From contig OZ038478.1 of NCBI GenBank assembly GCA_964036315.1, positions 149,315,683 to 149,379,682 of the forward strand: DNA of 64,000 nucleotides, written 5' to 3'. The DNA is from Acanthosepion esculentum (Eukaryota; Mollusca; Cephalopoda; Sepiida; Sepiidae). The notes beneath the pieces were generated by a model. That model was not told the DNA's origin. It saw only the letters and a list, made by a program, of their open reading frames with translations, and did not search any database. Position 1 is the stretch's first letter. Each line of letters opens with the position of its first letter. Shown piece by piece: positions 39,485-49,945 of this stretch. Both the position numbers and the translations under genes were made by a program.

Positions 39485-39990
39485 TAGAGATATGAGGAAA
39501 TATGTGACGACTGAAATATTCAAAAAGAATATCAAATTTCAACTCGATTCGGGGTCTGATTTAACAATAATGAACGATAAAACATGGAAAATTTTAAAAA
39601 GGCCTACAATAATGAAGTCAACGAAACTCGCTCGAACGGTAACTGGAAAGCAAATTAACTTCGAAGGCGAGGTTGTACTTCCAATGAAATTGAATGGGAT
39701 CGTTTAAAAAAATAAAAGTTTTCATTCTGAGAAATGGAGAAAACTTGTTGGGTACAGATTTTATTGAAACATTCGAATTGTGGGATAAGCCGTTAAACTC
39801 ATTCTGCAGAAAAGTAGAAAGTAATACGCAAACAAGACAGGAAATTAAAGAGGAATTAAAGAAAAAGTTTCCGGAAACCTTTACACCTGGTCTTGGAAGA
39901 TGTAACAAGTTTGAAGCTAAATTTGAATTAAAAGAAAATATTATGCCTATATTTAAAAAGAAACGTAACGTGCCTTTCGCTGGTGAGAAA
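39485..39990 (+). pseudogene. Aspartic protease of Gypsy element 2
   Basis: LDSGSDLTIM (near 39541-39572) and NLLGTDFIE (near 39740-39766) are both present. They are separated by a one-base insertion near 39704 that ends the upstream frame at 39707. The domain leads into KKKRNVPFA and then straight into the integrase segment. Confidence 0.85.
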
Positions 39991-41181
39991 GTAGTAGTAC
40001 CAAAAAAGTTGCAGAAAAGAATCCTAAGGGACTTTCATATGGGTCATCCGGGGATTAATAGAACAAAAAGCTTAATGCGAAGCTTTGTATATTGGAAAGG
40101 AATGGATGTGGATATCGAAAACATGGTTCCTCGATGTAAAGGGTGTGCGTTAGCAGCTAAGGCACCACCTATAGTACACAAACCATGGCCAAAGACGGAT
40201 CATCCGTGGGAAAGATTACACATTGATTTCGCTGGTCCAGTAGAAGATTATTACTACTTAATAGTGGTAGATAGCTTTACAAAATGGCCGGAAGTACTAC
40301 GCTGCAAAAAGCCTACGTCCAATACCACAACAACTTTTTTGCATGAACTATTTGCACGGTTCGGTGTGCCAGAGTGTATTGTGAGTGACAATGGTACACA
40401 ATTCACTTCTGACAAATTTAAGGAATTTTGTGAGTTATATCAAATTAACCACATAACGACGCCGCCGTATCATCCGAGATCCAATGGACTCGCAGAAAGA
40501 TTCGTAGATACGTTAAATCGCGCTCTGAAGAAAGCCTCAGGAGTTCCAACGGAAAAGGCGCTTCAGCAATTCCTACACGTATACAGAATCACGCCTAACC
40601 AGAGAACACCATCAAACATGGCACCAGCTGAACTAATGTTCGCTAGGAAAGTTAAGTCAGTGTTTGACAAGCTTTTGCCAGGAAGAAATAGAATAAAGAA
40701 CACTATGTATACAGCTAGAAAAAGATACACCGGAGAGAATGTCTTTTTCAAGTGCTATAGAAACAACATTGAGTTCTGGGAGCGAGGCATAGTGGATAAG
40801 AGAATCGGTGACCTGATTTACATAATAAAAGGGCCGAAGAATACTCATAAAAGGCACCAGAACCAACTCAAAAAATGCTACGTGCTAGAGCATGAAGAGA
40901 GTATACCGGATGAGGAGGAAGATCCCATTGATGTAATGTATGATACGTTTCAAGTAGAACCTCCGCAGAGTGCTCCTGAACCGAGAAGATCCATTGGACG
41001 TGAATCCAAAACGAAAAAGATATTGGAAAAAAAAACAGATATACATATGAACTATGCAAAGGGGATCTACAAAGAAATAACCATGATCATCATCCCATAT
41101 AGAAGCCAGTTTGAAATCCAAAAGGATTCCAAGGCTTGGGAGGGGGGTGTTGGGTTGGATCCACCTAATCTGCATAGGTGA
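39991..41181 (+). CDS. Integrase of Gypsy element 2
   Basis: The open frame contains the HHCC finger (about 40035-40150) and a DDE core with D at 40224-40226, D at 40387-40389 and E at 40495-40497 (35 residues between the last two). The C-terminal module WERGIVDKRIGDLIY is followed by RHQNQLKKC. A 26-base deletion near 40992 relative to element 1, with CC micro-homology, removes part of the basic tail. It shifts the end of the protein into the LTR, so the natural tail signal PKRKRY is lost. The catalytic part looks intact. As in element 1, it is fused to the protease/RT stub. Confidence 0.88.
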   Translation, partial: VVVPKKLQKRILRDFHMGHPGINRTKSLMRSFVYWKGMDVDIENMVPRCKGCALAAKAPPIVHKPWPKTDHPWERLHIDFAGPVEDYYYLIVVDSFTKWPEVLRCKKPTSNTTTTFLHELFARFGVPECIVSDNGTQFTSDKFKEFCELYQINHITTPPYHPRSNGLAERFVDTLNRALKKASGVPTEKALQQFLHVYRITPNQRTPSNMAPAELMFARKVKSVFDKLLPGRNRIKNTMYTARKRYTGENVFFKCYRNNIEFWERGIVDKRIGDLIYIIKGPKNTHKRHQNQLKKCYVLEHEESIPDEEEDPIDVMYDTFQVEPPQSAPEPRRSIGRESKTKKILEKKTDIHMNYAKGIYKEITMIIIPYRSQFEIQKDSKAWEGGVGLDPPNLHR

Positions 41182-41435
41182 CTATCAACTATATAAATAA
41201 TGGTTGGTACCGGAAGACGAGGGAAGAGGAATCACGAGATCCAACTAGAGACTCTGATCGACTGCGACTAGTCAACACATTCTCCAGGAACGTCTTCCCA
41301 GAAATATACAGAAATACTATATGTACTTATTGTGTACACTTTCTTGTTATAATACATTCTTGTTCTAAGTAAATTTTGTGTTGCATTATTATTCCATGCA
41401 TTAGGCGAGATTCAACAATGAGTCAAGACTCAACA
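41148..41435 (+). repeat. 3' LTR of Gypsy element 2
   Basis: 288 bp, preceded by the polypurine tract at 41138-41147 and followed by CAAAA. Confidence 0.95.
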
Positions 41436-41440
41436 CAAAA

Positions 41441-41800
41441 CAATGCCGTCTTTAAAAAAATTCCCGTCTGAAGATTAAAATCCCTGCTGTATTTGATGCA
41501 TTTGTATCGAATGATGGTCATAAAACATTAATCTATGAGAAATTCGATGATGTATTGAATGAAAAATACTGCCGAAGCCCAAAAGATTCTGGTCCTCACT
41601 ATCCGTTTCCCGGTTTAGAACAGGTGGGGAATCTCGTTATTCCCTGTAGAAGTGGAAGCTCTGACCCTCTTGTATGCATGTTCATTTTGGGATATGCAGA
41701 CCTACTGGTCACAGTGCATCACCAACCACAGGTGAGAACTTTTCTGAAAAGCTCCTAGAATATATAAAAAAACCGCCTGTTTCCTTTCAAAGAATGGCCG
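41441..41800. other. Unannotated sequence between Gypsy element 2 and LINE
   Basis: A 67-codon plus-strand frame (41555-41758) has no motif I know. A TTAC-type run near 41805-41825 is probably the LINE 3' tail read from the other strand. Confidence 0.45.
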
Positions 41801-41804
41801 CTGA

Positions 41805-44020
41805 TGTTGCTTACTTACTTGCTTAAGGCTGTCCATCATTGCTGACGACGACGCCGTCCTTCCATTTCCGTCCGTCTTCGGTGGGCTGCCAAGTGAGATA
41901 ACAGCCTGATCCGTTAGGGACAAGTTCTCGGGCATAGGTGGTAGAGAAACATGCCCGGTGCGGGATTGACAAGTTGCAGATGACGCTGGCGTCGCCTCCC
42001 CTCGAACGTTCTTCGTCTCTCGTCCTGGAAATGTGCCACTCCGGTGACGCGGAGAGACCGCCAGCTGGTCCAGTCATTTGCGAGGTTCTCTAATTGTGTT
42101 GGTCAATGTTGCAAGAGATAACAGCGCGCTTAAGATAGTCTCGGAATCTTTCCTTTGCGACTCAACGTGGGCGGCTGCCGTTTTCGAACTCTCCGAAGAA
42201 TACAATTTTAGTGGGACAATGGCCCGACATCCGCACAACATATCCCACCCAACGTAGAAGGCGTTGTCGGATGATGGCTTCGATGCTGACGATTGCTACA
42301 AGTTGCAGAATTTCAGTGTGGGTGATTTTATCTCTCCAAGTAACGTGCATGATCCGCTGAAGGCAGACAATGTGGAATATCTTAAGCAGTTTTCATTGTC
42401 AGCGATACAGGGTCCAGCATTCACAGCGGTAGAGCATTGTTGAAACAACAGCACAATAGACATCAACTTGGTGGTGAGATGGAGGTTGCTATTAAAGAGG
42501 ACGCGGGGGTGGAGACATCCGAAGGAAGCGGAGGCAAGATTTATTCGCTGGATGATGTCTGCAACGATGTGTCCATTATCGGAAATGACGCTGCCGAGAG
42601 AGATGAATGCGTTGTCAACGTGCAGCAGAGCTGCTGAATCACGCCGTTTAAATTCTGATTGAATGACGTCTGTTTTGTTTGGGTTGATATAATGACCAAG
42701 GCTAGTATAAACCTGATGTAATGAGGTCAGGCACTGTTGAATTGAGAGTGTCGCATTAGAAGCTATGGCGGTATTGTTGGCATATTGCAGTTCATAAACA
42801 GGAATGGTAGTGGTCAGAGTCTTAGCTTTGAGACGTCAGGCATTGAAGACGATTCGGTCGAAGCGATATCGGATACGTATTCCGCCGCTGGGTTCCATAT
42901 AAACTCAAGAGAGAAGAGTCACAGCAACCAGATATATGCTGAAGAGCACGAGAGCAAGAACACCTCTCATATGCACACTGAACCGTTCTGATGAGGATAC
43001 CCGACGAATACTCTTGCGAGAATATGCTCGTAAAATTGGTGTAGACGAATCAGAAAGGTCGGCGGACAGCCAAATTGGCCAATCAAAAATCACAGATTCT
43101 ACCGATTGACTGAATCAAAGGCTTTATTTAGGTCAACGAAACAAAATTGGTTTCTCTTTGTTGTCCCGTCTTTTTTTGAGTAGTAGACCGGCGACTAATA
43201 TCATGTCGAGTGTTCTAAGTTCAGGTCTGAAGCCACAATGAGATTCCGGCAGAATTCGCTCAGTCATAAAAATAAGAAGAGGGCGAAGTATAATACGTGC
43301 ATGAATCTTCCTGACCACATGTAGGAGAGAAATGGCCCAGTTGTGGCCGCAGATGGAGCAATCACATTTCTTCTTGTAAATACTTACAATATTCTCATGT
43401 TTCCAGCGCTTAGGCATCATTCTGCTTGTCCAGCATAAGTCAAAAAAGATTGCATGTGAGGTTCGCCATATTTGTACACCTCTCTCAGAATGTCGTCATC
43501 ACCGGCAACTTTTTGTTTCTTATGGATTTTATGGAGTTTTTATCTTCATCCGATATTGGAACAGAGTCCAGCTCAGGACGGCCCGGTGGAGTTGGAAGGC
43601 CGTCTAAAGATGAGGAATCAATTGGCATGTCTCTATTCAATACTTCCTTGAAGTGCACAGCCCATCGTGCTAGGATTTCTTCTTTTTCTTTGAGCAGGGT
43701 AGAGCCATCAGCGGAAGGAACACCTGTCATGTCATTAGGAGAAGGGCCGAAGATACGATTAATGGAATAATAAAACTCTTAAGTTTTGTTTCGTCAGCAT
43801 AAGGTTGAATTTCTTCAAATTTGCGAAGCTGATAGTTGTTTTGAGATTCCCGAAGCTTCCGTTGTGCCACTGCACATAAGCGGCACCAGTTTGGAGTTTG
43901 AGTACAACAGTGTGAATGCGCAACATGAGCCACGTGTATTTGATTCTTTGAATTCAGGAGTGGCTGGATATCATTCCACCGATTCATCGAACCAATCTTT
44001 GTTCCTTCGCTGAGTTTTCC
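41805..44020 (-). pseudogene. RTE-like LINE ORF2 remnant, nearly complete RT
   Basis: Read from 44020 down, the order is as follows. A pre-RT linker includes VAQRKLRESQNNYQLRKFEE and IQPYADETK. Next is SADGSTLLKEKEEILARWA (43720-43650), then RT fingers (MPKRWKHENIVSIYKKK, then HCGFRPELRTLDMI). The catalytic region near 42770 reads LQYANNTAIASN where YADD is required. The connection region follows (SLGSVISDNGHIVADIIQR), then ILQLVAIVSIEAIIRQRLLR with WVGYVVRM, and a cysteine-containing tail. Frameshifts and stops separate the pieces. The YADD-to-YANN change alone would abolish RT activity. It belongs to the same family as the remnant at 1.4-3.4 kb. The endonuclease is absent, so the copy is 5' truncated. 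Confidence 0.87.
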
Positions 44021-44434
44021 AAGCGTAAAGTTTCAAAAACATATGCAATTCCCGTCGTGTGTTTTCGAAATTAGACGAAAGGTATCTGCAGATTTACCTT
44101 CTGTCTAAACTAATCAAATTATATTAATAGTTCAATACAAAATAAAACAAATTAATGTATAGCATAACACGATATCTTAAGTGGTGCACATGTATACCAC
44201 AAAAACGTGAGATAATTCCCATTTGGAACTCGCTCAACATCCGCTTTTTATCAGGTTTCAATCTTGACTACCTCACATACATCCCACTTGTATTGTCATC
44301 TTCAGGAACTGAAAAATAAATATATTTACGCGCAGTAGTGAAGATACTGAACACGTAATTGGTACTGTTTATCTAATAAGGAAGCATCATTTCTGCTCCC
44401 TATCAAGGAGAGAACAATACAAATACAGAATAAT
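44021..44434. other. Unannotated sequence
   Basis: About 400 bases with no recognised feature. Confidence 0.5.
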
Positions 44435-44442
44435 ATATACAT

Positions 44443-47409
44443 TAGGGTAGGTCGATTTTGGAACTGTAAAAAGAATAACTCGAGGAAAGTTGAAAAATAA
44501 CGTCAAAAATAACCACAAAAAACATTTTTCTTAAAAACTTCATATTTATTTGAGGAATCGAACTTAAAGACAAAATAAACTGTGATTTTTATCATCATAT
44601 CGGTGTCACCGGAAACATGTCTATGTTAAATTAAAACCGTGTCTTAACGAAAAGAAAAGAAGAAAATAACGCTTAATAATGGATATTTTTGAGTTTGTTA
44701 TCTATTCGCTTAATAAATTAAATGTAATTACTAAAAATAAAAAAAATAAAACACACTAAAATATTTAGTTTAAAATACAAATAACTACTTATGAACGGCG
44801 TCTTTTTTACTGGATATTTTTTCGGTATTTACCGGTAGTTATTACCTCCTCTTTTAAGTTCGTTTTATTTCTGTTTACTGTTTACGCTTTTAACTAGCAC
44901 AAATATCTATTACAATTTTCATCAAAATATACTTAACTATTAAAAAAATACAACTTTTATAATTATTATAATTTTTTTATATTTTCAAAATTAGTGTTTT
45001 ATTAAAAAGCCTGTTTACAAGCTAATCCCGGAACTAACTCTCTACTTTTATGTAAATAAACATTATTTTTAATTTAATAATGCATTTCAAACTTTATTTT
45101 CCAATTTGTTTTGAAAAATATTTTTGTGTAATTTCTGATATTACATATACTTTCTTTGTCAGATATTTTAATAAAAATGGCAGGAAAAAGAATCGCAAAG
45201 GGCCTAGAATACCGTGGAATTTTGATAAGGCTATACTAGCATTATCAAAATTCCACGGTATACTGTTGAGTTGATCAGGGGTGATGTATCTTCCAATCTT
45301 GGAGCCAGCCTTGCCAATGCATTGCTCTTGGATTTGAGGGCTATGGGCCTTCTTATCCCCATTATTAATATAAAAAGTTATTCATATAAATAAATTTAAA
45401 ATTGATAGAGCAAAGGCTAAAGTGTAAAACAAATGCTCATCCACAGCATGATGAAAAGGTGGAAATATGTGTATTGGTGTTGATGGTGGAACTGACAAAG
45501 ACACACTAATGTACAAGGAAATAGTGGAGGAAAATGAAGAGCAGAGTGAAAATAACAGAGACCACAACGCCACTTGAGTGTCACAAAGATGACATATGAA
45601 AGTGAATATCTGACACACAGGGTTCTTCCTAATATTGATGCAACTGGTGTAGTTCTTGCCGAGCAAGTGGCTGATGTTTTGCATGAATTCAACAGTGTGA
45701 GCACTATCAAGGCTATCCTTGTTGACAAACACTAATGCCAATTCAGGCTGTGAAGTTGCATTTGCTGCACCTCTAGAAAGAAAACTTAACATAAATCTTC
45801 ACACTATTGGTTGCTCCATGCATCAAAATAAATTTCCGTTTAGAGCTCTTTTTAAACATGAATATGGTACCACAAATAAAGCCCTGCAACATTCAATGGT
45901 CTACTGGGTACATTACGTGCAAATGATTACCATAATTTACCTCAAATATCATTTTCAGCTGTTGGCAGTCCATCTATTTTTAAAATTGAAAATGCAGATA
46001 CCCTTAGATGTGACGAAAGACTCGTTTATGAATATACAATGGATATTTCTAGAGGGTAGGTGGACTCTAGATTTGCATCATGGAAAATTGGTCCATTAAA
46101 CCAAGAAAGGTGGTTAACTCTAGGCATCAGTCTGGTGTGTCTTGTTTTTATACCCATGGGATATTTCAACCAAACTCCACAGTTTAATAAATTTTATTGT
46201 GAATGTGTACGCCATTTGCTGGTTCGAAAATAAAGGAAATATCAAGTTCCACAATCAGCAAATGTATAATTTCAATATGATCCAAAGGATTAGGAAGCAA
46301 CCATATTAAATCCAACAGATCACATTGAAAAATATGAACTACAATGCTTTCACCTTACTGTCTGAAAATATCTTACATTCAATGGTAAAATCTGATGAAC
46401 TGAAAGGGAGGGAAGAAGCTATAAAACGAAATTTGACCATTAGGTTAGTAAATATTTATTCATATAAAACTGACTAAATTATTTATGTCTATTTCTGGAA
46501 TAATTTTAATGATTTTATCTAATTTCACCATAAATATTAAAGCAATACAGAGTGCAATTTTTAAAAATAAATCAAATTAATTTTTATATTTTTCAAGAGT
46601 GGGGAGCAAACCAAGAAAAGATTAAAAAGAATCACAACTCTCAATTTTAAAGCAGTGCACTGGACACAGTTAAAAGATCTGTCATTAAGTGGAGTTTGTG
46701 AACCACCACTCACAGAAGAATTTTCTGAAAATGAACTTCGTGTATAATTATTAAATGTTACGAAGCTTGACTTGCCAGATTTGCCCTCACATTCTAAGGC
46801 GTGGAACGGGCAGTCAAGTACACAACAGAAGCTTCCCAGTCTGCGTATGGCTTTGAAGCAAGGCACTAGCACATAATAGCAAAAGCTTTGTGTCAGAAAT
46901 TGAGACCATCAATTTCGTCTGAGGGTTCTTATATGGAGCTATTTGACTCTATAAATTAAGCCCTATTAAAATCTTCTTTATTTTTCCATATTTGTTTGTT
47001 ATATTTTCATTAAAAACAGAAAATATCCATTTTAATGTATTCAACTAATACTGCTTAATTTATGAGATACAAAAGAGCATTTCAAAGTCGTCAGTGATTA
47101 GGTGGGAGGAAGATTTTCAATTTGAAGTTTACTTATAATTTCTACATTTTATTTCATTTCGATAAAACAAAATAACAACATTATCTGATTTAAATAGTTA
47201 AATTGTTTGTTATTTTTATCAATATTTAATCCAAATCTTGCAAAATCCTTGGTTTTTCAGTGCATTTTTTGTCTACGATATTTGATGCCAAATGCTCAAA
47301 ACACCCTTGAAGTGTCAGATCTAATTTTTTATATCAGTATTTAATACACAACTTTCGGTACTCTATTCTTTTTGATATTTTAAAAAAAGGGAAAAATCAA
47401 CCTACCCTA
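44443..47409 (+). mobile_element. DNA transposon A: 8-bp target duplication around an unrecognised protein family
   Basis: The left end TAGGGTAGGTCGATTTTGG is inverted at the right end as TAGGGTAGGTTGATTTTTC (reverse complement). About 16 of the first 17 bases match. The flanks carry the exact 8-bp duplication ATATACAT (44435-44442 and 47410-47417). This defines a 2967-bp cut-and-paste element. An 8-bp duplication and a YARNG-type end fit hAT, though P and a few other superfamilies also make 8 bp. The coding remains inside do not show hAT motifs that I recognise. The single copy in this window is defective. Confidence 0.85.
45175..46965 (+). pseudogene. Decayed protein of transposon A, probable transposase of unnamed family
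   Basis: Coding pieces run in order on the plus strand. They are GDVSSNLGASLANALLLDL (near 45280-45340), VLPNIDATGVVLAEQVADVL (near 45625-45685) and AILVD then NTNANSGCEVAFAAPLERK (45712-45785). Next is LHTIGCSMHQNKFPFRALFK (near 45799-45858), and then SRFASWKIGPLNQERWLTLG (near 46067-46128). The last are HWTQLKDLSLSG and EPPLTEEFSENELR (near 46655-46745) and VERAVKYTTEASQSAYGFEA (near 46805-46865). I recall similar repeated, unnamed proteins from several invertebrate genomes with a CHTQAVERAVK-like ending, but I cannot name the family. Several frameshifts and stops. Because it fills an element with terminal repeats and target duplication, a transposase role is inferred. Confidence 0.6.
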
Positions 47410-47450
47410 ATATACATATACATACATACATACATACATACATACGTGCA

Positions 47451-47452
<2 letters not shown>

Positions 47453-47508
<56 letters not shown>
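47453..47508. repeat. CATA-type and (TA)n microsatellite
   Basis: CATA repeats start right after transposon A and pass into TA. Confidence 0.9.
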
Positions 47509-47514
<6 letters not shown>

Positions 47515-47900
47515 TTTCATTAAAAACAACATACAAGGTGCTTTTATTTAGTTTTTTACACAATTTCTCATGCGATCTAATATTTTTTTAACCAACATTA
47601 ATAATATTAACTTTCAACAAGGACATAATATCTTGACCGTGTTTTGAAACAAAAAAATGAAACATTTTCATAAAACATACATACAACAAACTATTTCTAA
47701 TTTTAACAGTTAAAATATAATCCTTGCAAATGCCTAAATGCATATCCGAAAGAGCGCGGATAAAAAGGACATTCGGACAGATTTTATATAATTTATCATC
47801 CGAAAACAAAAAGATTATTAGACCGCATGAGAAATTGTATAAAAAACTAAATAAAACCGCCTCGTCTGTCCTTTATAATGAAATGTGCATGAAAGAAAGA
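47508..47900. repeat. Foldback repeat with hammerhead-like module
   Basis: The left arm (about 47508-47580) is inverted near 47818-47890: ATTTCATTAAAAA... against ...GAAATGTGCAT, with AGTTTTTTACACAATTTCTC facing its complement. The interior holds the decayed module TGCAAATGCCTAAATGCATATCCGAAAG (47724-47752). 47615-47890 is clearly related to 62545-62820. Flanked by TA tracts on both sides. Confidence 0.75.
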
Positions 47901-47915
47901 TTTCTACCAAAATAC

Positions 47916-47920
<5 letters not shown>

Positions 47921-47981
<61 letters not shown>

Positions 47982-47985
47982 ATAG
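47921..47985. repeat. (TA)n microsatellite
   Basis: About 65 bases of TA. Confidence 0.95.
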
Positions 47986-48200
47986 ATAGATAACTATATT
48001 TGTGTCGAAAAACCTTCGAATTCTTGAGTTAACAATAGCCAAATCAATCTCGAAGGGAAAAAAGGTTTTAAAAAAGAAAGAGCTAGGAACATGAAAGTCT
48101 GTCGAAAATAATCGCACAGATACAAGTTCAAGGCCCAAAGAAAAAACCCGATACGAGTAAACAACTAACTAAAGAGCTCGATACAAACGTAGAGCAAACC

Positions 48201-48286
48201 TAGTCAAACCTAATGAGCCAGACACACCTACCAAGGTTTCACTTAGGCAGATCGTCAGGGTGTGTCTGGCTCATTAGGTTTGACTA
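48201..48286. repeat. Perfect 28-bp inverted repeat
   Basis: TAGTCAAACCTAATGAGCCA and eight further bases (48201-48228) are exactly inverted at 48259-48286, separated by 30 bases. The flanks are AT-rich. It is probably a miniature foldback element. Confidence 0.9.
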
Positions 48287-48323
48287 TATATGTATATATA
48301 TATATTTAAATACAGTTTTATGT

Positions 48324-48524
48324 TTAACATTCGTTTTATAGATACAAGTATTTAAGTAAATGCTCTGTTTATAATAAACAGTATTAAATAACATTTACCG
48401 GCCTGAATGTCCGAGAAATTTTCATAGAAAATATTCGTCCCCCGACAGGATTCGAACCTGTATCCTATACGGAATCGTCATATAGCATTTACTTAAATAC
48501 TTGTATCTATAAAAAGAATGTTAA
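48324..48524. repeat. Foldback element enclosing a tRNA T-arm-like sequence
   Basis: The arms at about 48324-48364 and 48484-48524 are inverted copies of each other (about 38 of 40 positions). In the loop, on the minus strand, lies ACAGGTTCGAATCCTGT (48445-48461). This is a perfect T-stem and loop containing an exact pol III B box, GGTTCGAATCC. No A box or acceptor stem is visible, so this is not a complete tRNA gene. Confidence 0.75.
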
Positions 48525-49080
48525 ATAAATTTTTATTAAGTTTTATACTTACTTCATAGAAGCATCCATCATTGTCCTTGTCTGATTATAAAAAAAATAA
48601 ATTCACCAATGGGTCGTACCCTGTGTTCTTTTTCTATGTATCCAAGGAAATCGAATTTTAGCGACATTTTCCAAAATTGACAATTTCAAGAAAACTATAG
48701 TATTAATTCCGAGTGAATATCGATTATTCAGTGGGAAAAATCGATCATGAATTTGTAACAAGCAATCGACTGTAGGCGTAAGTTAGTTGATTAGTTTTAT
48801 TGATGATTGATTTACAATTTATTACGATGCTGAACACAAACTGCAGATATGTAATACATGAATTGAAACCGATTTGAGGTCATGAGCTGTGAACATTATG
48901 CAATCGATTTGCAATACACTACGATAAAATATGCATCCATTTTTACGACAATCAATTGTCCCTATAACTGTCGCATTATTATCAAAGAAGCCCCAATAAT
49001 TTCACTAGAATAAACGAAGAGTATCCTAAGACCGATATCAGACTAGTATAAAATAATAATAATATAAACCTCTCCACGGC
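48525..49080. other. Unannotated sequence
   Basis: No gene or repeat supported. Confidence 0.5.
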
Positions 49081-49084
49081 CAAT

Positions 49085-49945
49085 ACTCTACCCGTACCAC
49101 ACAAGCTGACGTAGACAAAAACCGCACCCATTAGCGGCTACGTAGTGCAGGTTTGAAAGCTGAAACTGAAGATTTTATCCTTGCATCACAGGACCAATGC
49201 TTGTTAACTAGGAATTATCAAGCACATATACTAAAATAGTGTGTTAGCCCAAAATGCAGATTCTGTGATAAATATCCAGAAACCATTGATCATCTTGTAT
49301 CAGGTTGCACGATATTGGCACCCACTGAATATAAAACCCGGCATGACAGATTGGGCCAATATCTGCACTGGAAAATTTGCAACTCCTACGGGAAGGAAAC
49401 TGAAAGAAACTGGTACGAACACCACCCAGACCCGGTTACGGAGATAGGACCTATTACAATTCTATGAGACTACACAATACACATTGATAGAACAATCAAA
49501 GCCAACCGCCCAGACATTGTTATTAAAGACCACAAACAAAATAAGTGTCTCCTTATGGATATGGCAGTCCCTGCAGACTGCAATGTATCTTTGAAGATAT
49601 TCGAAAAACTGTCAAAATACAAGGACCTTGAAATAGAAATCTCAAAAATGTGGCACATAGGAACATCAACACTCCCTGTTGTAGTTGGAGCCCTTGGACT
49701 GGTTGGAAAATATTCCAGTGGGCTAATTGAAGGGATCCCTGGAAGTCCATGCCACAAAGAGATGCAAAAAATTGTTCTGACAAGTACAGCCCACACTTTA
49801 CGAAGGTTTTTATCTATGTAATTTTTTTTCAGTGGAAAGTGTCATGATGCTATTTCTAACATTTGGTCCCTGGGCGCGACCCCGAAAGAAATGTGTAAAC
49901 GCCAGATATCAAAGGAAATAAAAATAATAATAATAATAACAATGT
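49085..49945 (+). pseudogene. R2-like LINE 3' end with restriction-like endonuclease
   Basis: The frame reads LKAETEDFILASQDQCLLTR (near 49155-49215), followed by a CCHC zinc motif KCRFCDKYPETIDHLVSGC (49251-49307). The endonuclease core RPDIVIKDHKQNKCLLMDM lies near 49508-49565, followed by KLSKYKDLEIEI and TSTAHTLRRFLSM, then a stop at 49820. A CCHC followed by PD(X12-14)D is the signature of the restriction-like endonuclease at the C-terminus of R2/R4/NeSL-type LINEs. Stops lie near 49235 and 49467. The 3' untranslated region ends in an (AAT)n tail near 49918-49943, the usual end of a LINE insertion. The RT is missing, so the copy is strongly 5' truncated. Confidence 0.82.

Larger units (their letters stand above)
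37322..41435 (+). mobile_element. Gypsy element 2: complete LTR retrotransposon lacking RT and RNase H
   Basis: This 4114-bp insertion is bounded by 288-bp LTRs (37322-37609 and 41148-41435) and flanked by the exact 5-bp target duplication CAAAA (37317-37321 and 41436-41440). The LTRs differ at about three positions by eye. Its LTRs share several bases that differ from element 1 (for example ACTATCAAC against ACTACCAAC), so the two are separate insertions and not a recent duplication. The internal order matches element 1, including the jump from the RT lead-in (KKKRNVPFA) to the pre-integrase segment (VVVPKKLQKRI). Its lesions fall at different places from those of element 1. Confidence 0.93.

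Noticed and set aside
42437..43770. Plus-strand frames opposite the minus-strand LINE
   Set aside because: Shadows of the LINE reading frame on the other strand.
48440..48465. A complete tRNA gene on the minus strand
   Set aside because: Only the T-arm and B box can be folded. No acceptor, D or anticodon arms are visible.
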